The notes: generated by a model not told the origin, from the letters alone. Positions 32,807-42,503 are shown, numbered from the stretch's first letter. The stretch: DNA of 61,655 bases from Clostridia bacterium (GCA_017410065.1 JAFQRL010000009.1:1-61655); one strand, 5' to 3'. Program-made: numbers and translations.

Positions 32807-33730
32807 ATGGCTTTATTTTCTAAAATTGAGGAAGTGATCGGCGGAACGCCGATGCTGAAATGCGATAGACTGTGCGAGTCTGTTGGGGCTGTGGCAGAGA
32901 TATATGCAAAGCTTGAATATATGAACCCTGCGGGGTCGGTTAAGGATAGGGTCGCCCTTTCTATGATAGAGGATGCGGAGGCGCGAGGCGCGCTTCGGTC
33001 GGGCTCTGTGATAATCGAGCCCACCAGCGGAAACACGGGCATAGGTCTTGCCGCAATTGCCGCCGCAAGAGGATATAGGGCTATTATAGTTATGCCTGAC
33101 TCAATGTCGCCCGAGAGGCAGAAGATAATGAGGGCGTACGGCGCAGACGTGGTGCTCACCCCAGGGGCTCTCGGAATGAAGGGAGCTATCGCCGAGGCAG
33201 AGAGGATTGCCTCCGAGACAGAAGGCGCGTTTATTCCGTCGCAGTTTGAAAATCCTGCAAATCCCCTCGCTCACTATAAGACCACGGGACCCGAAATATA
33301 TAGGGATATGCAAACAAATATTGACATTTTTGTTGCAGGAGCGGGTACAGGCGGCACTGTTAGCGGTGTTGGAAAATACCTTAAAGAGCAGAATAAAAAT
33401 ATCAGGATCGTGGCTTGCGAGCCCAAGGATTCGGCGGTGCTCTCGGGCGGCGCGGCGGGACCTCATAAGCTTCAGGGCATCGGCGCAGGCTTTGTGCCCG
33501 CCACACTTGACCGCTCGGTGATAGACGAGGTAGTAACTGTCAGCACAGAGGACGCCTATTCTGCAAAGAAGCTTTTGGCATCCGCGGAGGGCGTGCTTGC
33601 GGGCATATCCTCGGGGGCGGCTCTTTCGGCGGCTATCGGGCTCTCAAGGCTTGAAGAAAACCGAGGCAAGCGGATATGCGTGCTTCTCCCCGACTCGGGC
33701 GAAAGATACCTTTCAGTTGAAGATGTTTAA
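32807..33730 (+). CDS. cysK: Cysteine synthase (O-acetylserine sulfhydrylase)
   Basis: PLP enzyme making cysteine from O-acetylserine and sulfide. The 307-aa protein shows NPAGSVKDR with the PLP lysine near 43, the substrate loop PTSGNTGIG near 70 and the phosphate-binding GTGGTVSG near 178. The upstream in-frame ATG at 32723 lies inside the palindrome-chain element and is not used; the ATG at 32807 follows AAAAGGAG. No T-box or SAM riboswitch was seen in the leader, which instead holds the repeat element. A single gene with a terminator after it. Confidence 0.95.
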   Translation: MALFSKIEEVIGGTPMLKCDRLCESVGAVAEIYAKLEYMNPAGSVKDRVALSMIEDAEARGALRSGSVIIEPTSGNTGIGLAAIAAARGYRAIIVMPDSMSPERQKIMRAYGADVVLTPGALGMKGAIAEAERIASETEGAFIPSQFENPANPLAHYKTTGPEIYRDMQTNIDIFVAGAGTGGTVSGVGKYLKEQNKNIRIVACEPKDSAVLSGGAAGPHKLQGIGAGFVPATLDRSVIDEVVTVSTEDAYSAKKLLASAEGVLAGISSGAALSAAIGLSRLEENRGKRICVLLPDSGERYLSVEDV

Positions 33731-33792
33731 AAGAAAGATAGTGAGATCGCGGAAAGGTTTATCTGCGATTTGGCGACAAAGCTATTAAAAAA

Positions 33793-33873
33793 CAGAGCAA
33801 GATCAAAGAAAAATGATATTCACCAAAACGGCTTTTGGCATTTCATTTCTTTGCGTTCTTGCTCTGCTTTTTG
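33793..33873. terminator. Long hairpin terminator after cysK
   Basis: CAGAGCAAGA at 33793 pairs with TCTTGCTCTG ending at 33866, and the stem continues imperfectly inward (TCAAAGAAA with TTTCTTTG). CTTTTTG follows. The genes are convergent. Confidence 0.75.
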
Positions 33874-33882
33874 TTTATTAGT

Positions 33883-34458
33883 TTATTTAATATGAAATCT
33901 TCTTTTCAGCTCGCGGAGAAAATCGCCGCCGAGGACGATGATCAAGGCAAGGAGAAGTAAGACGGACACCGAATCCAGCACTATAAAGGGCCAGAAATTT
34001 TTTTCGTGCCAGAGGGTGAGACCGATGGTTGAGCCGATGATGGCGAATACCAAAAACAGCACGAGGGGTAGCATATTGTGCTTTTGGGTCTCCATATCCG
34101 TGAAGAAAAGGACGCCGCCGATAGCCACTCCCGTGAAGCCAACGATAGGGATAACGAATGCCGCCCACCCGGGGACGATAAGAAGCTCTATCATTGCAAG
34201 CAGTATGAGAATGTAGACCACGGTTTTTATGAATTGGCTTGTGCGGTTATAGTCCACAAGGTCGGGAGAGAGAACCATTTTCCAAACGGCAAAGAGTCCG
34301 ACGATGGCGATGGGAGACCACACCACCCCTCCGATACACACGTTTATCACAACGCAAGCAATTGCCGCAAGGATAAAGGGCCAACGGAGTATTCTCAAAA
34401 GTCTTCTTCTTAAGAAGGAGCCGCGCTTGATGGGAGGATAGGTAATATTAACGTTCAT
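33883..34458 (-). CDS. DUF6320-type membrane protein
   Basis: A 191-aa protein with about five hydrophobic helices (roughly 20-43, 47-64, 78-98, 103-122, 130-150, with a final one near 160-180). It is the last gene of the large minus-strand unit. Its start overlaps the end of the preceding acyltransferase gene by 11 bp, a sign of tight coupling. DUF6320 proteins are known to sit beside condensation-like acyltransferases; the assignment rests on this pairing and general topology. The start follows GGGAGCGAGTTTT. Function unknown, perhaps a membrane partner or acceptor for the acyltransferase. Confidence 0.6.
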   Translation of the reverse strand: MNVNITYPPIKRGSFLRRRLLRILRWPFILAAIACVVINVCIGGVVWSPIAIVGLFAVWKMVLSPDLVDYNRTSQFIKTVVYILILLAMIELLIVPGWAAFVIPIVGFTGVAIGGVLFFTDMETQKHNMLPLVLFLVFAIIGSTIGLTLWHEKNFWPFIVLDSVSVLLLLALIIVLGGDFLRELKRRFHIK

Positions 34459-35947
34459 AAAACTCGCTCCCTTCAACTCTTGTTTCAATTCCGTCCTCGG
34501 AAAGAAGACTTAACATTTTTTCCTCAAAGGTTGGGTCGGGCGTGTTCTTCGTTATTGAAAAGGTGGTGACACCGCCAAAGCTGATCGCGGCGCAGGCAAG
34601 ACGGTTATGCTCGGGGGCACCGAGGCAAAAGTCCATACTTTCAATATGCTCGGAGAGCTCCTCGGGAAGGGTGACGACACCGAGGTTTGAGAGGGTGGTG
34701 GAGAAGATCTTCTCGCCGAGGAAGCCGCAAACGCGCCTTGCAACGGGCTGCTTTATTGCAAGAGGAATACACCTGAGAGCCGAGACCAGCTTCACGGAGG
34801 CAGATATCATCTCCTGCATACTCTCCTTTGAAGCCTTTTGCTCAAGCTGGGAGGTGATGGCGCGGACCATATCCTCCTTATCGCCGATATCGGATATTGC
34901 CATTCTTATTCCGCAATACATCGCAAAGTTGCGCACGGTTCGCGTTTCGTAGAATTTTCGCATATTAACGGGAACTTGTATGCTTAATTCGCCGCTGAGC
35001 TCGTCGGTTGCCGCGGAGGCGGCAAGGAACATAAGGGTGAGAAGATAGACGGTGACTGTTGCTCCGTAGGACCTTGCGGCTGAAAGTAGCGCGTCGGTCG
35101 GCATTTTCAGGTGGAGTATGCGGCAGGGTCGGCGGACGGAAAGCTTGCCGTTCATCTGGGTGGCGGGGCGGTCTATAAAGCCCGAGGAGCCCTTTGTCCG
35201 CTCGATCCTCTCAAAGGCGTTTTCAAATTCATCCCTTGTGGGAGTGTCGTTTATATTCCAGAGGTCGTGACCCTCGGTGGAGGAGACCTTAACGCCCATA
35301 AGCCGCAGATATTCAGCCGCGAGTGCCTTGATGAACACCGTGCCGCCCGTGCCGTCTGTGAGCACGTGGAAGAATTCCGCGCTGACTCGGTTTTTATAAT
35401 AGAGAAGGCGGAAGGAGCTGGAGCCGCTGATGGAGACCTTTATGGGCTGACAGGGCACGTCGTGCTCCTCGGTGAGTGAAAAGCGGCACTTCACCGAATC
35501 AAGGTAATGCCAAAAGACCCCCTTCTTTAAGGAGGTTGCGAAGGCGGGGAAGCGTTTGACGGTGAAGGTCAGGGCGATCTGCATTACCTCGGGCAGAATA
35601 TCCTCCTTGAAATAAACCGATATTCTGAAAAGATTTTGCGTGCCGTGATCCATTGATATTGGATAGATCTTTGCCGAATTGTCAAGAGGAAACCAAAGCA
35701 CGGAGGGGCGCGCATAGTAGCCGCCGAGATTTGAGAGGGCGAGCCGCTCGGTGATCTCCTCCACGGGAACGCCTCTTGAATGGAGGGCGATTATCGCCAT
35801 CTCGAAATCCTCTCTGAATCTTCTGCGCTCCGAGCTTGATGTGTCGAAATACTGATCGAAATCGGTGAAGAAGGCGCGGAGAGTCGCCCTTTCCCCGTCG
35901 GTAAGACTATCAAGAAAATCTGCGTAAAAAATTCTTATCTTATCCAT
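34448..35947 (-). CDS. Condensation-type (alcohol acetyltransferase-like) acyltransferase
   Basis: A 499-aa protein with the HxxxDG motif of the condensation/BAHD/wax-synthase acyltransferase fold in FFHVLTDGTGG (about 185-195). The N-terminal half carries this active site; the C-terminal half contains LSIQVPVNMRKFYETRT, similar to the second half of AATase-like enzymes. It would transfer an acyl group from CoA or a carrier to an alcohol or amine. No adenylation or carrier domain is attached, so a stand-alone enzyme is more likely than a peptide synthetase. It lies 10 bp after an amidohydrolase gene in a CoA-ligase operon that could supply acyl-CoA (inference). Confidence 0.72.
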   Translation of the reverse strand: MDKIRIFYADFLDSLTDGERATLRAFFTDFDQYFDTSSSERRRFREDFEMAIIALHSRGVPVEEITERLALSNLGGYYARPSVLWFPLDNSAKIYPISMDHGTQNLFRISVYFKEDILPEVMQIALTFTVKRFPAFATSLKKGVFWHYLDSVKCRFSLTEEHDVPCQPIKVSISGSSSFRLLYYKNRVSAEFFHVLTDGTGGTVFIKALAAEYLRLMGVKVSSTEGHDLWNINDTPTRDEFENAFERIERTKGSSGFIDRPATQMNGKLSVRRPCRILHLKMPTDALLSAARSYGATVTVYLLTLMFLAASAATDELSGELSIQVPVNMRKFYETRTVRNFAMYCGIRMAISDIGDKEDMVRAITSQLEQKASKESMQEMISASVKLVSALRCIPLAIKQPVARRVCGFLGEKIFSTTLSNLGVVTLPEELSEHIESMDFCLGAPEHNRLACAAISFGGVTTFSITKNTPDPTFEEKMLSLLSEDGIETRVEGSEFYER

Positions 35948-35957
35948 AATGTAAATA

Positions 35958-36782
35958 TTAATTTATGCCGAGAAGCTTTTTTGCGTTGGATGAGAAGATC
36001 TTTTCCTCTGCGTCCTTGCCGAGGGCAAAGCTCTTTATTTTCGCGATATCTCTTTCCGCATCGCTCCAGGGGGAGTCGGTGGCGAAGAGTATTTTATCTT
36101 CGCCGTGCTTTTCGATGATGCGCGAGAAGGTGGACTTATCGGTCCTCGGCATAACGTAGGCGGTGTCGAAATATACGTCCTCACCCGCGAGGGTGGAGAT
36201 GACCTCCTCTGCCATAAGGCTTCCGCCGAGATGAGCGAGCACAAGCTTATTATAGCCGCCAAGCTTATCAAGGGCGCGGAGGGTGCGCTCGGGGGTGCAT
36301 CTCACGGGGCAGTCGGTGAACGCGCCGTCCACTCCCGCGTGCGTTACCGTGATAAGGTCAAGCCGCTTTGCGATAGAGAGCGCGCGGATATAGGGCTCGT
36401 CGTCAATAAAGGTGCCCTGATAATCGGGGTGTATCTTCACGCCGAGAATGCCCGCCGCACGTACCTCTTCAAGGTGCTCCTCAAGGTCGGGATCGGATGG
36501 GTGAATACCTGTAAACGAGATTATGTGGGTACCCGTGTTGAGTTCTTCGGGCAATTTTTCGTTCAAAGCCTTGGCAAAACGGAGAATTCCTTCAAACTGC
36601 GAGGGCTTTGTGAGCACAGGGAGATTCACCGAAATGCCGACACCGCTCCGCTTCATTGCGGAGCGCAGCCCTGCCTCCGTGCCGTCGGAATAGGGCGTGG
36701 AGCTTGAGCTTTGGGCAAGTGCCGCAACCGTCCTTTCGGCTATATGCTCGGGGAAGATATGAGTGTGAAAGTCGATGATCAT
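35958..36782 (-). CDS. Amidohydrolase-family metal-dependent hydrolase (TatD/COG2159-like)
   Basis: A 274-aa TIM-barrel hydrolase: metal ligands in DFHTHIFPEH at the N-terminus, KIHPDYQG near 135, THAGVDG, the LAHLGG motif near 190 and FATDSPW near 245, as in the ACMSD/COG2159 branch of amidohydrolases. Members hydrolyse or decarboxylate ring and side-chain carboxyl compounds; the exact substrate is unknown. Fifteen bp separate it from the ACT protein gene upstream, so it belongs to the same transcript. The ribosome site is AAGGAAAAATT. Confidence 0.8.
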   Translation of the reverse strand: MIIDFHTHIFPEHIAERTVAALAQSSSSTPYSDGTEAGLRSAMKRSGVGISVNLPVLTKPSQFEGILRFAKALNEKLPEELNTGTHIISFTGIHPSDPDLEEHLEEVRAAGILGVKIHPDYQGTFIDDEPYIRALSIAKRLDLITVTHAGVDGAFTDCPVRCTPERTLRALDKLGGYNKLVLAHLGGSLMAEEVISTLAGEDVYFDTAYVMPRTDKSTFSRIIEKHGEDKILFATDSPWSDAERDIAKIKSFALGKDAEEKIFSSNAKKLLGIN

Positions 36783-36797
36783 AATTTTTCCTTGGCA

Positions 36798-37229
36798 TTA
36801 AGCCATTTTTGCGATATCCTCGTAGGTGAGAGTTGTGATGCCTGCCTTGGCGAGTATCTCGGTAGCAAGGGGGAGCTCGTTGGTCTTGATAACGATGGAG
36901 GCATCGTTGCCGCCCGCGGTGAGACCGTACATATATTCAACGCTTACGTTCTTTTCGGCAATAAGCTCAAGGACGTTCTGAAGACCGCCCGCAACGTGGG
37001 GGACCTTGATGATAAGAACGTCTGCAAGCATACTTGAAAAGCCCGCATCGATGAGGGCGTCTCTGCCTGCCTCGGGATCGTTTACGATGAGGCGGAGGAG
37101 TCCGTATTCGGTGGTGTCTGCAAGGCTTGTGGAGAGAATGTTAATGTTGTGCTCCTTAAGAACGTGAAGGACCTCGCCAAGTCTGCCCTGTCTGTTTTCT
37201 ATAAAAACGGATAACTGTTTAGCTGTCAT
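36798..37229 (-). CDS. Double ACT-domain regulatory protein
   Basis: A 143-aa protein made of two ACT domains (about 1-70 and 72-143): the first begins QLSVFIENRQGRLGEVLHVL, the classic ligand-binding ACT start. Stand-alone ACT proteins of this type regularly follow phenylacetate-CoA ligase genes in anaerobes and probably sense an aromatic or branched amino acid. It lacks a catalytic domain. It lies 61 bp after paaK and 15 bp before the amidohydrolase gene. Confidence 0.88.
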   Translation of the reverse strand: MTAKQLSVFIENRQGRLGEVLHVLKEHNINILSTSLADTTEYGLLRLIVNDPEAGRDALIDAGFSSMLADVLIIKVPHVAGGLQNVLELIAEKNVSVEYMYGLTAGGNDASIVIKTNELPLATEILAKAGITTLTYEDIAKMA

Positions 37230-37290
37230 TTTATTTTCTCCTTTATATATTTTCTCTTTTTTGATCGGATCTATTCGTGAGCTTGGGGGA

Positions 37291-38589
37291 TCAGACGAGC
37301 TTGCGGTTATCTATAACGTGAACCGCCTTGCCCTCGCTTCTCTTAAGAGAGCCGGGACCCATAAGCTTGATCTTTGCGCTGATACCGAGAGCCGACTGAA
37401 TAACGCCTGCGATCTTCTTGGTGAGAGCCTCGATGCCGCGGATCTCGTCGGTGTAATACTTAACGTCTACCTCGACCTGGATCTCAAGGGTGTCAAGGTT
37501 ATTAACACGGTCAACGATCATCATATAGTGAGGCGTTACCTCCTCAACGTTGATAAGCGCAGCCTCGACCTGGCTCGGGAATACGTTTACGCCGCGGATA
37601 ATGAGCATATCGTCGCTTCTGCCCTTGAAGCGCGTGATCCTGACGCTTGTTCTGCCGCAGTCGCACTTTTCTCTTATGATGCTCGTGAGGTCCTTGGTTC
37701 TGTAACGGATAAGGGGAATACCCTCCTTTGTGAGGGTGGTGAACACAAGCTCGCCGACCTCGCCGTCTGCCACGGGCTCAAGGGTCTTGGGGTCGATGAT
37801 CTCGGGGTAGAAGTGGTCCTCGCAGATATGAAGACCTGCGTGCTCCTTACAGTCGCAGGCAACACCGGGGCCCATAATCTCGGAGAGACCGTAGATATCG
37901 TGAGCCGAAACGTGGAGACGCTCCTCGATCTCGTGTCGCATCTTTTCCGTCCAGGGCTCGGCTCCGCAGATCGCCGCCTTAAGCTTGATCTTATCAAGAA
38001 GCCCCTCGTCGCGAAGGACCTCGGAGAGGTGAAGAAGATAGGAGGGGGTGCAGGCAATGGCGGTTGCGCCGAAGTCCACCATCATCGTGGTGAGCTTTTT
38101 GGAGTTACCCGTGCTCATAGGCACGACCATCGCACCAAGCTTCTCCGCGCCGTAGTGCGCACCGAGACCGCCCGTGAAAAGACCGTAGCCATATGCCACC
38201 TGGATAATATCGTCCTTGGTGACTCCCGCCATAGTCATACATCTTGCAACGCACTCCGACCAAACTTCGATATCGTTCTGGGTGTAGCCAACGACGGTAG
38301 CCTTACCCGTTGTGCCCGAGGAGGCGTGAATTCTCACGATGTCCGAATGGGGTGCCGCAAAAAGTCCGAAGGGGTAGGTGTCTCTGAGGTCGTTTTTAGT
38401 GGTGAAGGGAAGCTTTGTGATGTCGCCAAGATTCTTGATATCCTCGGGGCGAACACCTGCCGCATCCATTTTGTTTCTGTAAAATTCAACGTTATCGTAA
38501 ACATATTTAACGAGCTTTACGAGCCGTTCGCTCTGGAGCTTTGTCATCTCCTCGCGAGGCATACATTCCATTTTTTCATTCCAGAACAT
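37291..38589 (-). CDS. paaK: Phenylacetate-CoA ligase family enzyme, copy 1
   Basis: AMP-forming acyl-CoA ligase activating aryl-acetic acids to CoA thioesters. The 432-aa protein has the P-loop [14 protein letters not shown] (about 93-106), the adenylate region with [11 protein letters not shown], the YRTKDL motif and the short PaaK C-terminal domain. It lies 36 bp downstream of iorB, and the IorAB-PaaK-ACT arrangement is a common cluster for oxidation of aromatic 2-oxoacids. In that setting PaaK can form aryl-CoA or run in reverse to conserve energy. A paralogue lies at 41205-42503. Confidence 0.9.
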   Translation of the reverse strand: MFWNEKMECMPREEMTKLQSERLVKLVKYVYDNVEFYRNKMDAAGVRPEDIKNLGDITKLPFTTKNDLRDTYPFGLFAAPHSDIVRIHASSGTTGKATVVGYTQNDIEVWSECVARCMTMAGVTKDDIIQVAYGYGLFTGGLGAHYGAEKLGAMVVPMSTGNSKKLTTMMVDFGATAIACTPSYLLHLSEVLRDEGLLDKIKLKAAICGAEPWTEKMRHEIEERLHVSAHDIYGLSEIMGPGVACDCKEHAGLHICEDHFYPEIIDPKTLEPVADGEVGELVFTTLTKEGIPLIRYRTKDLTSIIREKCDCGRTSVRITRFKGRSDDMLIIRGVNVFPSQVEAALINVEEVTPHYMMIVDRVNNLDTLEIQVEVDVKYYTDEIRGIEALTKKIAGVIQSALGISAKIKLMGPGSLKRSEGKAVHVIDNRKLV

Positions 38590-38625
38590 TTTAATTACCT
38601 CTATGTATATAATTTAAATTTTCTA

Positions 38626-39192
38626 TCAGTTAGATCCAAAGCCCGCCTTGAAGGCTGAAACGTTGATATCCACGGTCTTCGGGGGAACGGTGGCGGTGAG
38701 GGTCTTGATCCAGTCCTCCTCGGAGAAGCCGATGTACTTTGCCGCAAGACCAAGCACCACGGAGTTTAAGACCTTGCTGTTGCCAAGCTCCTTTGCGATC
38801 TTGCCGCCGTCTATTGCGTGGAGCTCGTGAGACTCGGAGAGCTCCTCAATTATTCCCTCGGGGTAGGTCTTTGCGCCGATAACGACTGTCATAGGATCGA
38901 TCCTGCAATCGTTCACGATGATCTTGCCGTCAGGCTTCATAAAGTGGGCGTATCTCTGCGCTTCAAGCCTCTCAAAGGAGATAAGCACGTCTACCGAGCC
39001 CTCCTCGACCGTGGGCTCAAAGACCTTCTCGCCGAATCTTACGAAGGTAACCACGCTACCGCCTCTCTGCGCCATTCCGTGAACCTCGGAGAGCTTCACG
39101 TCGTAGCCCGCCATAAGGGCGGTCTTTCCTATAATACGGCTGGTGAGCAGGGTGCCCTGTCCGCCAACGCCGACAACCATTATATTCATCAT
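38626..39192 (-). CDS. iorB: Indolepyruvate:ferredoxin oxidoreductase, beta subunit
   Basis: Gamma-type domain subunit of the oxidoreductase converting aryl-pyruvates plus CoA to aryl-acetyl-CoA, CO2 and reduced ferredoxin. The 188-aa protein begins with a nucleotide-type loop GVGGQGTLLTSRI and has EVHGMAQRGGSV, both diagnostic for IorB. The start at 39192 follows TAAGGAGGATCTTATT; an ATG directly after it is possible. It lies 23 bp downstream of iorA. Confidence 0.93.
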   Translation of the reverse strand: MMNIMVVGVGGQGTLLTSRIIGKTALMAGYDVKLSEVHGMAQRGGSVVTFVRFGEKVFEPTVEEGSVDVLISFERLEAQRYAHFMKPDGKIIVNDCRIDPMTVVIGAKTYPEGIIEELSESHELHAIDGGKIAKELGNSKVLNSVVLGLAAKYIGFSEEDWIKTLTATVPPKTVDINVSAFKAGFGSN

Positions 39193-39215
39193 AATAAGAT
39201 CCTCCTTAAAAAGCC

Positions 39216-40955
39216 TTAACGTGCAACCTTTGAGATCGCGCCAAATTTGCAATAATTTTCGCAAAGGCCGCAGCCGTTGCACATTGTTTCGTCGATCTTA
39301 ACGGTGCCGTCGGGGTTTTTGGTGATAGCGGGGCAGCCGATCTTAAGGCAAGCGCCGCACTTTTTGCATTTTTCGGTGTCGCATACGCATCTATTCGGGA
39401 ACTTAAGACCCTTGATAAGTGCGCAAGGAGCCTTGCAGATAATAACTGTGAGCTCGTCTCCGAGAACGCTTTCCTTAACTGTTTTTTCAAGTGCCTTAAC
39501 GTCGAAGGAATCAACCTCGATAACTCTCTTAACGCCAACCGAGCGGCAAAGCTCTGAAAGGTCGATGGCGTAGGTCTGCTCGCCCTTGAGGGTCTTGCCT
39601 GTTGCGGCGTGCTCCTGATGACCTGTCATACCCGTGGTGCGGTTATCAAGGATCATAACGGTGCCGCTTGCCTTGTTGTAGACCATATTTATAAGGGAGT
39701 TTATACCTGTGTGAAGGAAGGTGGAGTCGCCGATGGTGGCAACCCAATTCTTTATGTATTCCTTGCCGCGAGCCTTCTCCATACCGTGAAGGAGAGATAT
39801 GCTGGAGCCCATACAAACGGTGGTGTCTATAACATTGAGGGGAGCGACAGCACCGAGGGTGTAGCAGCCGATGTCGCCCGCCGCGTGGATCTTCAGCTTA
39901 TTGAGCACCGCGAACACGCTTCTGTGAGGACAGCCGGGGCAGAGAATGGGAGGACGCGCGGGGACGTCTGCCTTGGGGAATACCTGTGTCTCCTCGCCCG
40001 TGAGGTGGAGGCGAAGCATATTCGCGCTGTATTCGCCCTGCTTTGTGAAGCACTCCTTGCCCTTGACCGAAAGACCCCAGCTTCTGATCTGCTCCTCGAT
40101 AACGGGCTCAAGCTCCTCGAAGACGTAGACGGTCTCGCAGGAGGAGACGAACTCCTCGATAAGCTTTCTCGGGAGGGGATTTACGATGCCGAGCTTAAGT
40201 ACGCTTGCCTCGGGAGCCGCCTCCTTGACGTACTGATAAGCAACGCCCGAGGTGATGAAGCCGAGCTTTTTGTCGCCGTATTCAACGCGGTTGATGGGAA
40301 AGGCGGAGGAGTCGACAGCCATTTTATCCTCTCTTGCCTCAACTACCTTATGTCTGCCGATCGCCGATGCGGGCATCATAACGTACTTGGGCACCTGACG
40401 CTCGTATGCCTTATCCGCAATCTCGACTCTATCGGAGAGGGAGACGATGCTCTGGGAGTGAGAGAGCTTGGTGGTGGTGCGGAAGATGACGGGGGTGTCG
40501 TACTGCTCGCTGAGCTCGAAGGCATATTTGAGATATTCCTTTGCCTCCATACTGTCGGAGGGCTCGATAACGGGAAGATGGGCGCTTCTGCCGATCATTC
40601 GCGTGTCCTGCTCGTTTTGGGAGCTTGCAATACCCGGGTCGTCTGCCACAACGATAACAAGACCGCCGCCAACGCCTGTGTATGCGAGAGTGTAGAGGGG
40701 GTCGCTTGCCACGTTGAGCCCAACGTGCTTCATACAAGCGAGGGTGCGGCTTCCCGCAATAGAGCCGCCTGCGGCAACCTCAAGGGCGACCTTCTCGTTG
40801 GGTGCCCACTCGGTGTAGACCTCTGCGTATTTTGCAAGATATTCGCTGATCTCGGTGCTGGGGGTGCCGGGGTATGCGGAGGAGAGCTTAACTCCCGCCT
40901 CCCACGCGCCGCGCGCTATTGCTTCGTTGCCGAGCATTATTGTTTTTTCAGACAT
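39216..40955 (-). CDS. iorA: Indolepyruvate:ferredoxin oxidoreductase, alpha subunit
   Basis: Large subunit with thiamine diphosphate and iron-sulfur centres. In 579 aa: pyrimidine-binding domain from the start (SSAYPGTPSTEI), a central linker, the TPP-binding domain with CPGCPHRSVF, GDIGCYTLG and GDSTFLHTG, and a C-terminal ferredoxin-like domain with two clusters (CKKCGACLKIGCP and CNGCGLCENYCK). Together with IorB it oxidises indolepyruvate, phenylpyruvate or hydroxyphenylpyruvate from aromatic amino acid breakdown. The ribosome site AAAGGAG lies at the edge of the hairpin array that forms its 5' intergenic region. Confidence 0.95.
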   Translation of the reverse strand: MSEKTIMLGNEAIARGAWEAGVKLSSAYPGTPSTEISEYLAKYAEVYTEWAPNEKVALEVAAGGSIAGSRTLACMKHVGLNVASDPLYTLAYTGVGGGLVIVVADDPGIASSQNEQDTRMIGRSAHLPVIEPSDSMEAKEYLKYAFELSEQYDTPVIFRTTTKLSHSQSIVSLSDRVEIADKAYERQVPKYVMMPASAIGRHKVVEAREDKMAVDSSAFPINRVEYGDKKLGFITSGVAYQYVKEAAPEASVLKLGIVNPLPRKLIEEFVSSCETVYVFEELEPVIEEQIRSWGLSVKGKECFTKQGEYSANMLRLHLTGEETQVFPKADVPARPPILCPGCPHRSVFAVLNKLKIHAAGDIGCYTLGAVAPLNVIDTTVCMGSSISLLHGMEKARGKEYIKNWVATIGDSTFLHTGINSLINMVYNKASGTVMILDNRTTGMTGHQEHAATGKTLKGEQTYAIDLSELCRSVGVKRVIEVDSFDVKALEKTVKESVLGDELTVIICKAPCALIKGLKFPNRCVCDTEKCKKCGACLKIGCPAITKNPDGTVKIDETMCNGCGLCENYCKFGAISKVAR

Positions 40956-40966
40956 ATTTTTTCTCC

Positions 40967-41195
40967 TTTAAGATGCAGCCGAAGGCTGATGATATACAGC
41001 CGAAGGGCTGATGATATACAACCTCTGCGAGGTTGGTGATATACAACACTTGAGTGTTGATGATATACAAGGCTTACGCCTTGATGCATACCGTTTTTAA
41101 CGGTATCTTGCGTTATTCGGCGTGTACGACCGACGAATAGCAAATATACAGCCCGAAGGGCTGATGATATGCACGGCGGAGCCGTGATTTGAAAT
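40967..41195. repeat. GATGATATAC-linked hairpin array 1, between paaK copy 2 and iorA
   Basis: About eight units, each a short perfect stem with a 2-4 base loop followed by the linker GATGATATAC. Stems: AGCC/GGCT twice, AACCTC/GAGGTT, AACACT/AGTGTT, AAGGC/GCCTT, AGCCC/GGGCT and ACGGC/GCCGT. Stem arms change together while the linker stays. Within it lies a conserved 66-bp core (about 41089-41152) containing ACCGTT/AACGGT that is also found twice in array 2. On the minus strand, which carries the operon, one stem becomes a C(UUCG)G tetraloop. An ORF here (40937-41143, minus) is read-through of the repeat. Confidence 0.85.
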
Positions 41196-41204
41196 AACGG
41201 GGCG

Positions 41205-42503
41205 TTATTTCAAACGAAGATCGCGGACTCTTTTTGCTTTGCCTTCGAACCGTGCGAGGGTGTTGGGGGATTCAAGCATTATTTTTGCGTCAAGTCCGAG
41301 GACGACGCGGAGCTTATTCTTAACCGCTCCCGATATTCTTTCAAGGACACCGAAGGAGTCGGTTGCCTGTGCGAGCTCGACTCTTATGGTGAGCTTATCC
41401 GAATAGCCCTCGCGCTCAACGATGATCTCATAATGAGGACCGAGACCCTCGACGGAGAGCACGACCTCCTCGATCTGGCTCGGGAATACGTTGACACCGC
41501 GGATCTTCAGCATATCGTCGCTTCTGCCCGAAAGATTTGCCATACGGCAGGTGGTCCTTCCGCATTTGCACTTTTCGTAGGTGAGCCTTGTGATATCCTT
41601 GGTGCGATAGCGAATAAGGGGAAGAGCTTCCTTTTTGATACAGGTTATAACGAGCTCGCCCCATTCGCCCTCGGGGAGGACCTCGCCTGTTTCGGGGTCG
41701 ATTATCTCGGGGATGAAGAAGTCCTCGTTTATGTGCATACCGTCCATATACTCGCACTCGCCCGAGACTCCGGGACCCATAAGCTCGCTCATTCCGTAGT
41801 TTGAGGTGACGAGCATATCGTCGCCCCACCATTTGTGCATTTCGTCGCGCATAGCGTCTGTGAGCAGCTCGCTACCGACGAGACCTATCTTCACGTTAAG
41901 GTCGGTCTTGGGGTCAACGCCCATACCTCTTGCAACCTCGGCAAGCCTTAATGCATAAGAGGGAGTGGCAACGAGAAGCGTGGTGCCGAAGTCCTTCATA
42001 AACATTATCTGCTTTTCGGAGTTACCGGTGGAGGAGGGGACGATGGTCGCGCCGATGTTTTCAAGTCCGTAGTGGAGACCGAGGGCACCTGTGAACATTC
42101 CGTAGCCGAAGCATATCTGCGCCACGTCCTTTGAGGTCGCGCCGCCTGCGCAGGCAATTCGGGAGACACATTCCGTCCAGACGTCCATATCGCCCTTGGT
42201 GTAGCCAACGACGGTGGGCTTGCCCGTTGTGCCCGAGGAGGCGTGGATCCTTAAGAGCTCCTCCTTCGGTACTGCGAAAAGCCCGAAGGGGTAGTTATCA
42301 CGAAGATCCTGCTTTGTGACGAAGGGAAGCCTTGAAAGATCGGAGAGGGATCGGATATCCTCGGGGCGCAGTCCCGCATCCTCCATTTTCTTTCTGTATG
42401 GCGGCACCTTTTCGTAAACTCTTGCCACAGTTTCCTTAAGCCTTTCAAGCTGAATTTTTTCTATTTCAGCTCTACTTAAAGTTTCTTCCTTTGCAAATAT
42501 CAT
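41205..42503 (-). CDS. Phenylacetate-CoA ligase family enzyme, copy 2
   Basis: A 432-aa paralogue of the enzyme at 37291-38589 with the same motifs: SSGTTGKPTVVGYT, YGMSELMGPGV and YRTKDITRL. Two ligases in one transcription unit suggest different acid substrates or opposite directions of use. It lies 59 bp after a sodium symporter gene, which may import the acid (inference). The start follows AAAAAGGAAATATACG. Confidence 0.88.
   Translation of the reverse strand: MIFAKEETLSRAEIEKIQLERLKETVARVYEKVPPYRKKMEDAGLRPEDIRSLSDLSRLPFVTKQDLRDNYPFGLFAVPKEELLRIHASSGTTGKPTVVGYTKGDMDVWTECVSRIACAGGATSKDVAQICFGYGMFTGALGLHYGLENIGATIVPSSTGNSEKQIMFMKDFGTTLLVATPSYALRLAEVARGMGVDPKTDLNVKIGLVGSELLTDAMRDEMHKWWGDDMLVTSNYGMSELMGPGVSGECEYMDGMHINEDFFIPEIIDPETGEVLPEGEWGELVITCIKKEALPLIRYRTKDITRLTYEKCKCGRTTCRMANLSGRSDDMLKIRGVNVFPSQIEEVVLSVEGLGPHYEIIVEREGYSDKLTIRVELAQATDSFGVLERISGAVKNKLRVVLGLDAKIMLESPNTLARFEGKAKRVRDLRLK

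Noticed and set aside
37261..41039. Long plus-strand ORFs of 465 and 476 codons (37261-38658 and 39609-41039)
   Set aside because: They lie antisense to paaK and iorA, genes with clear family motifs; high G+C third positions keep the opposite frame open.
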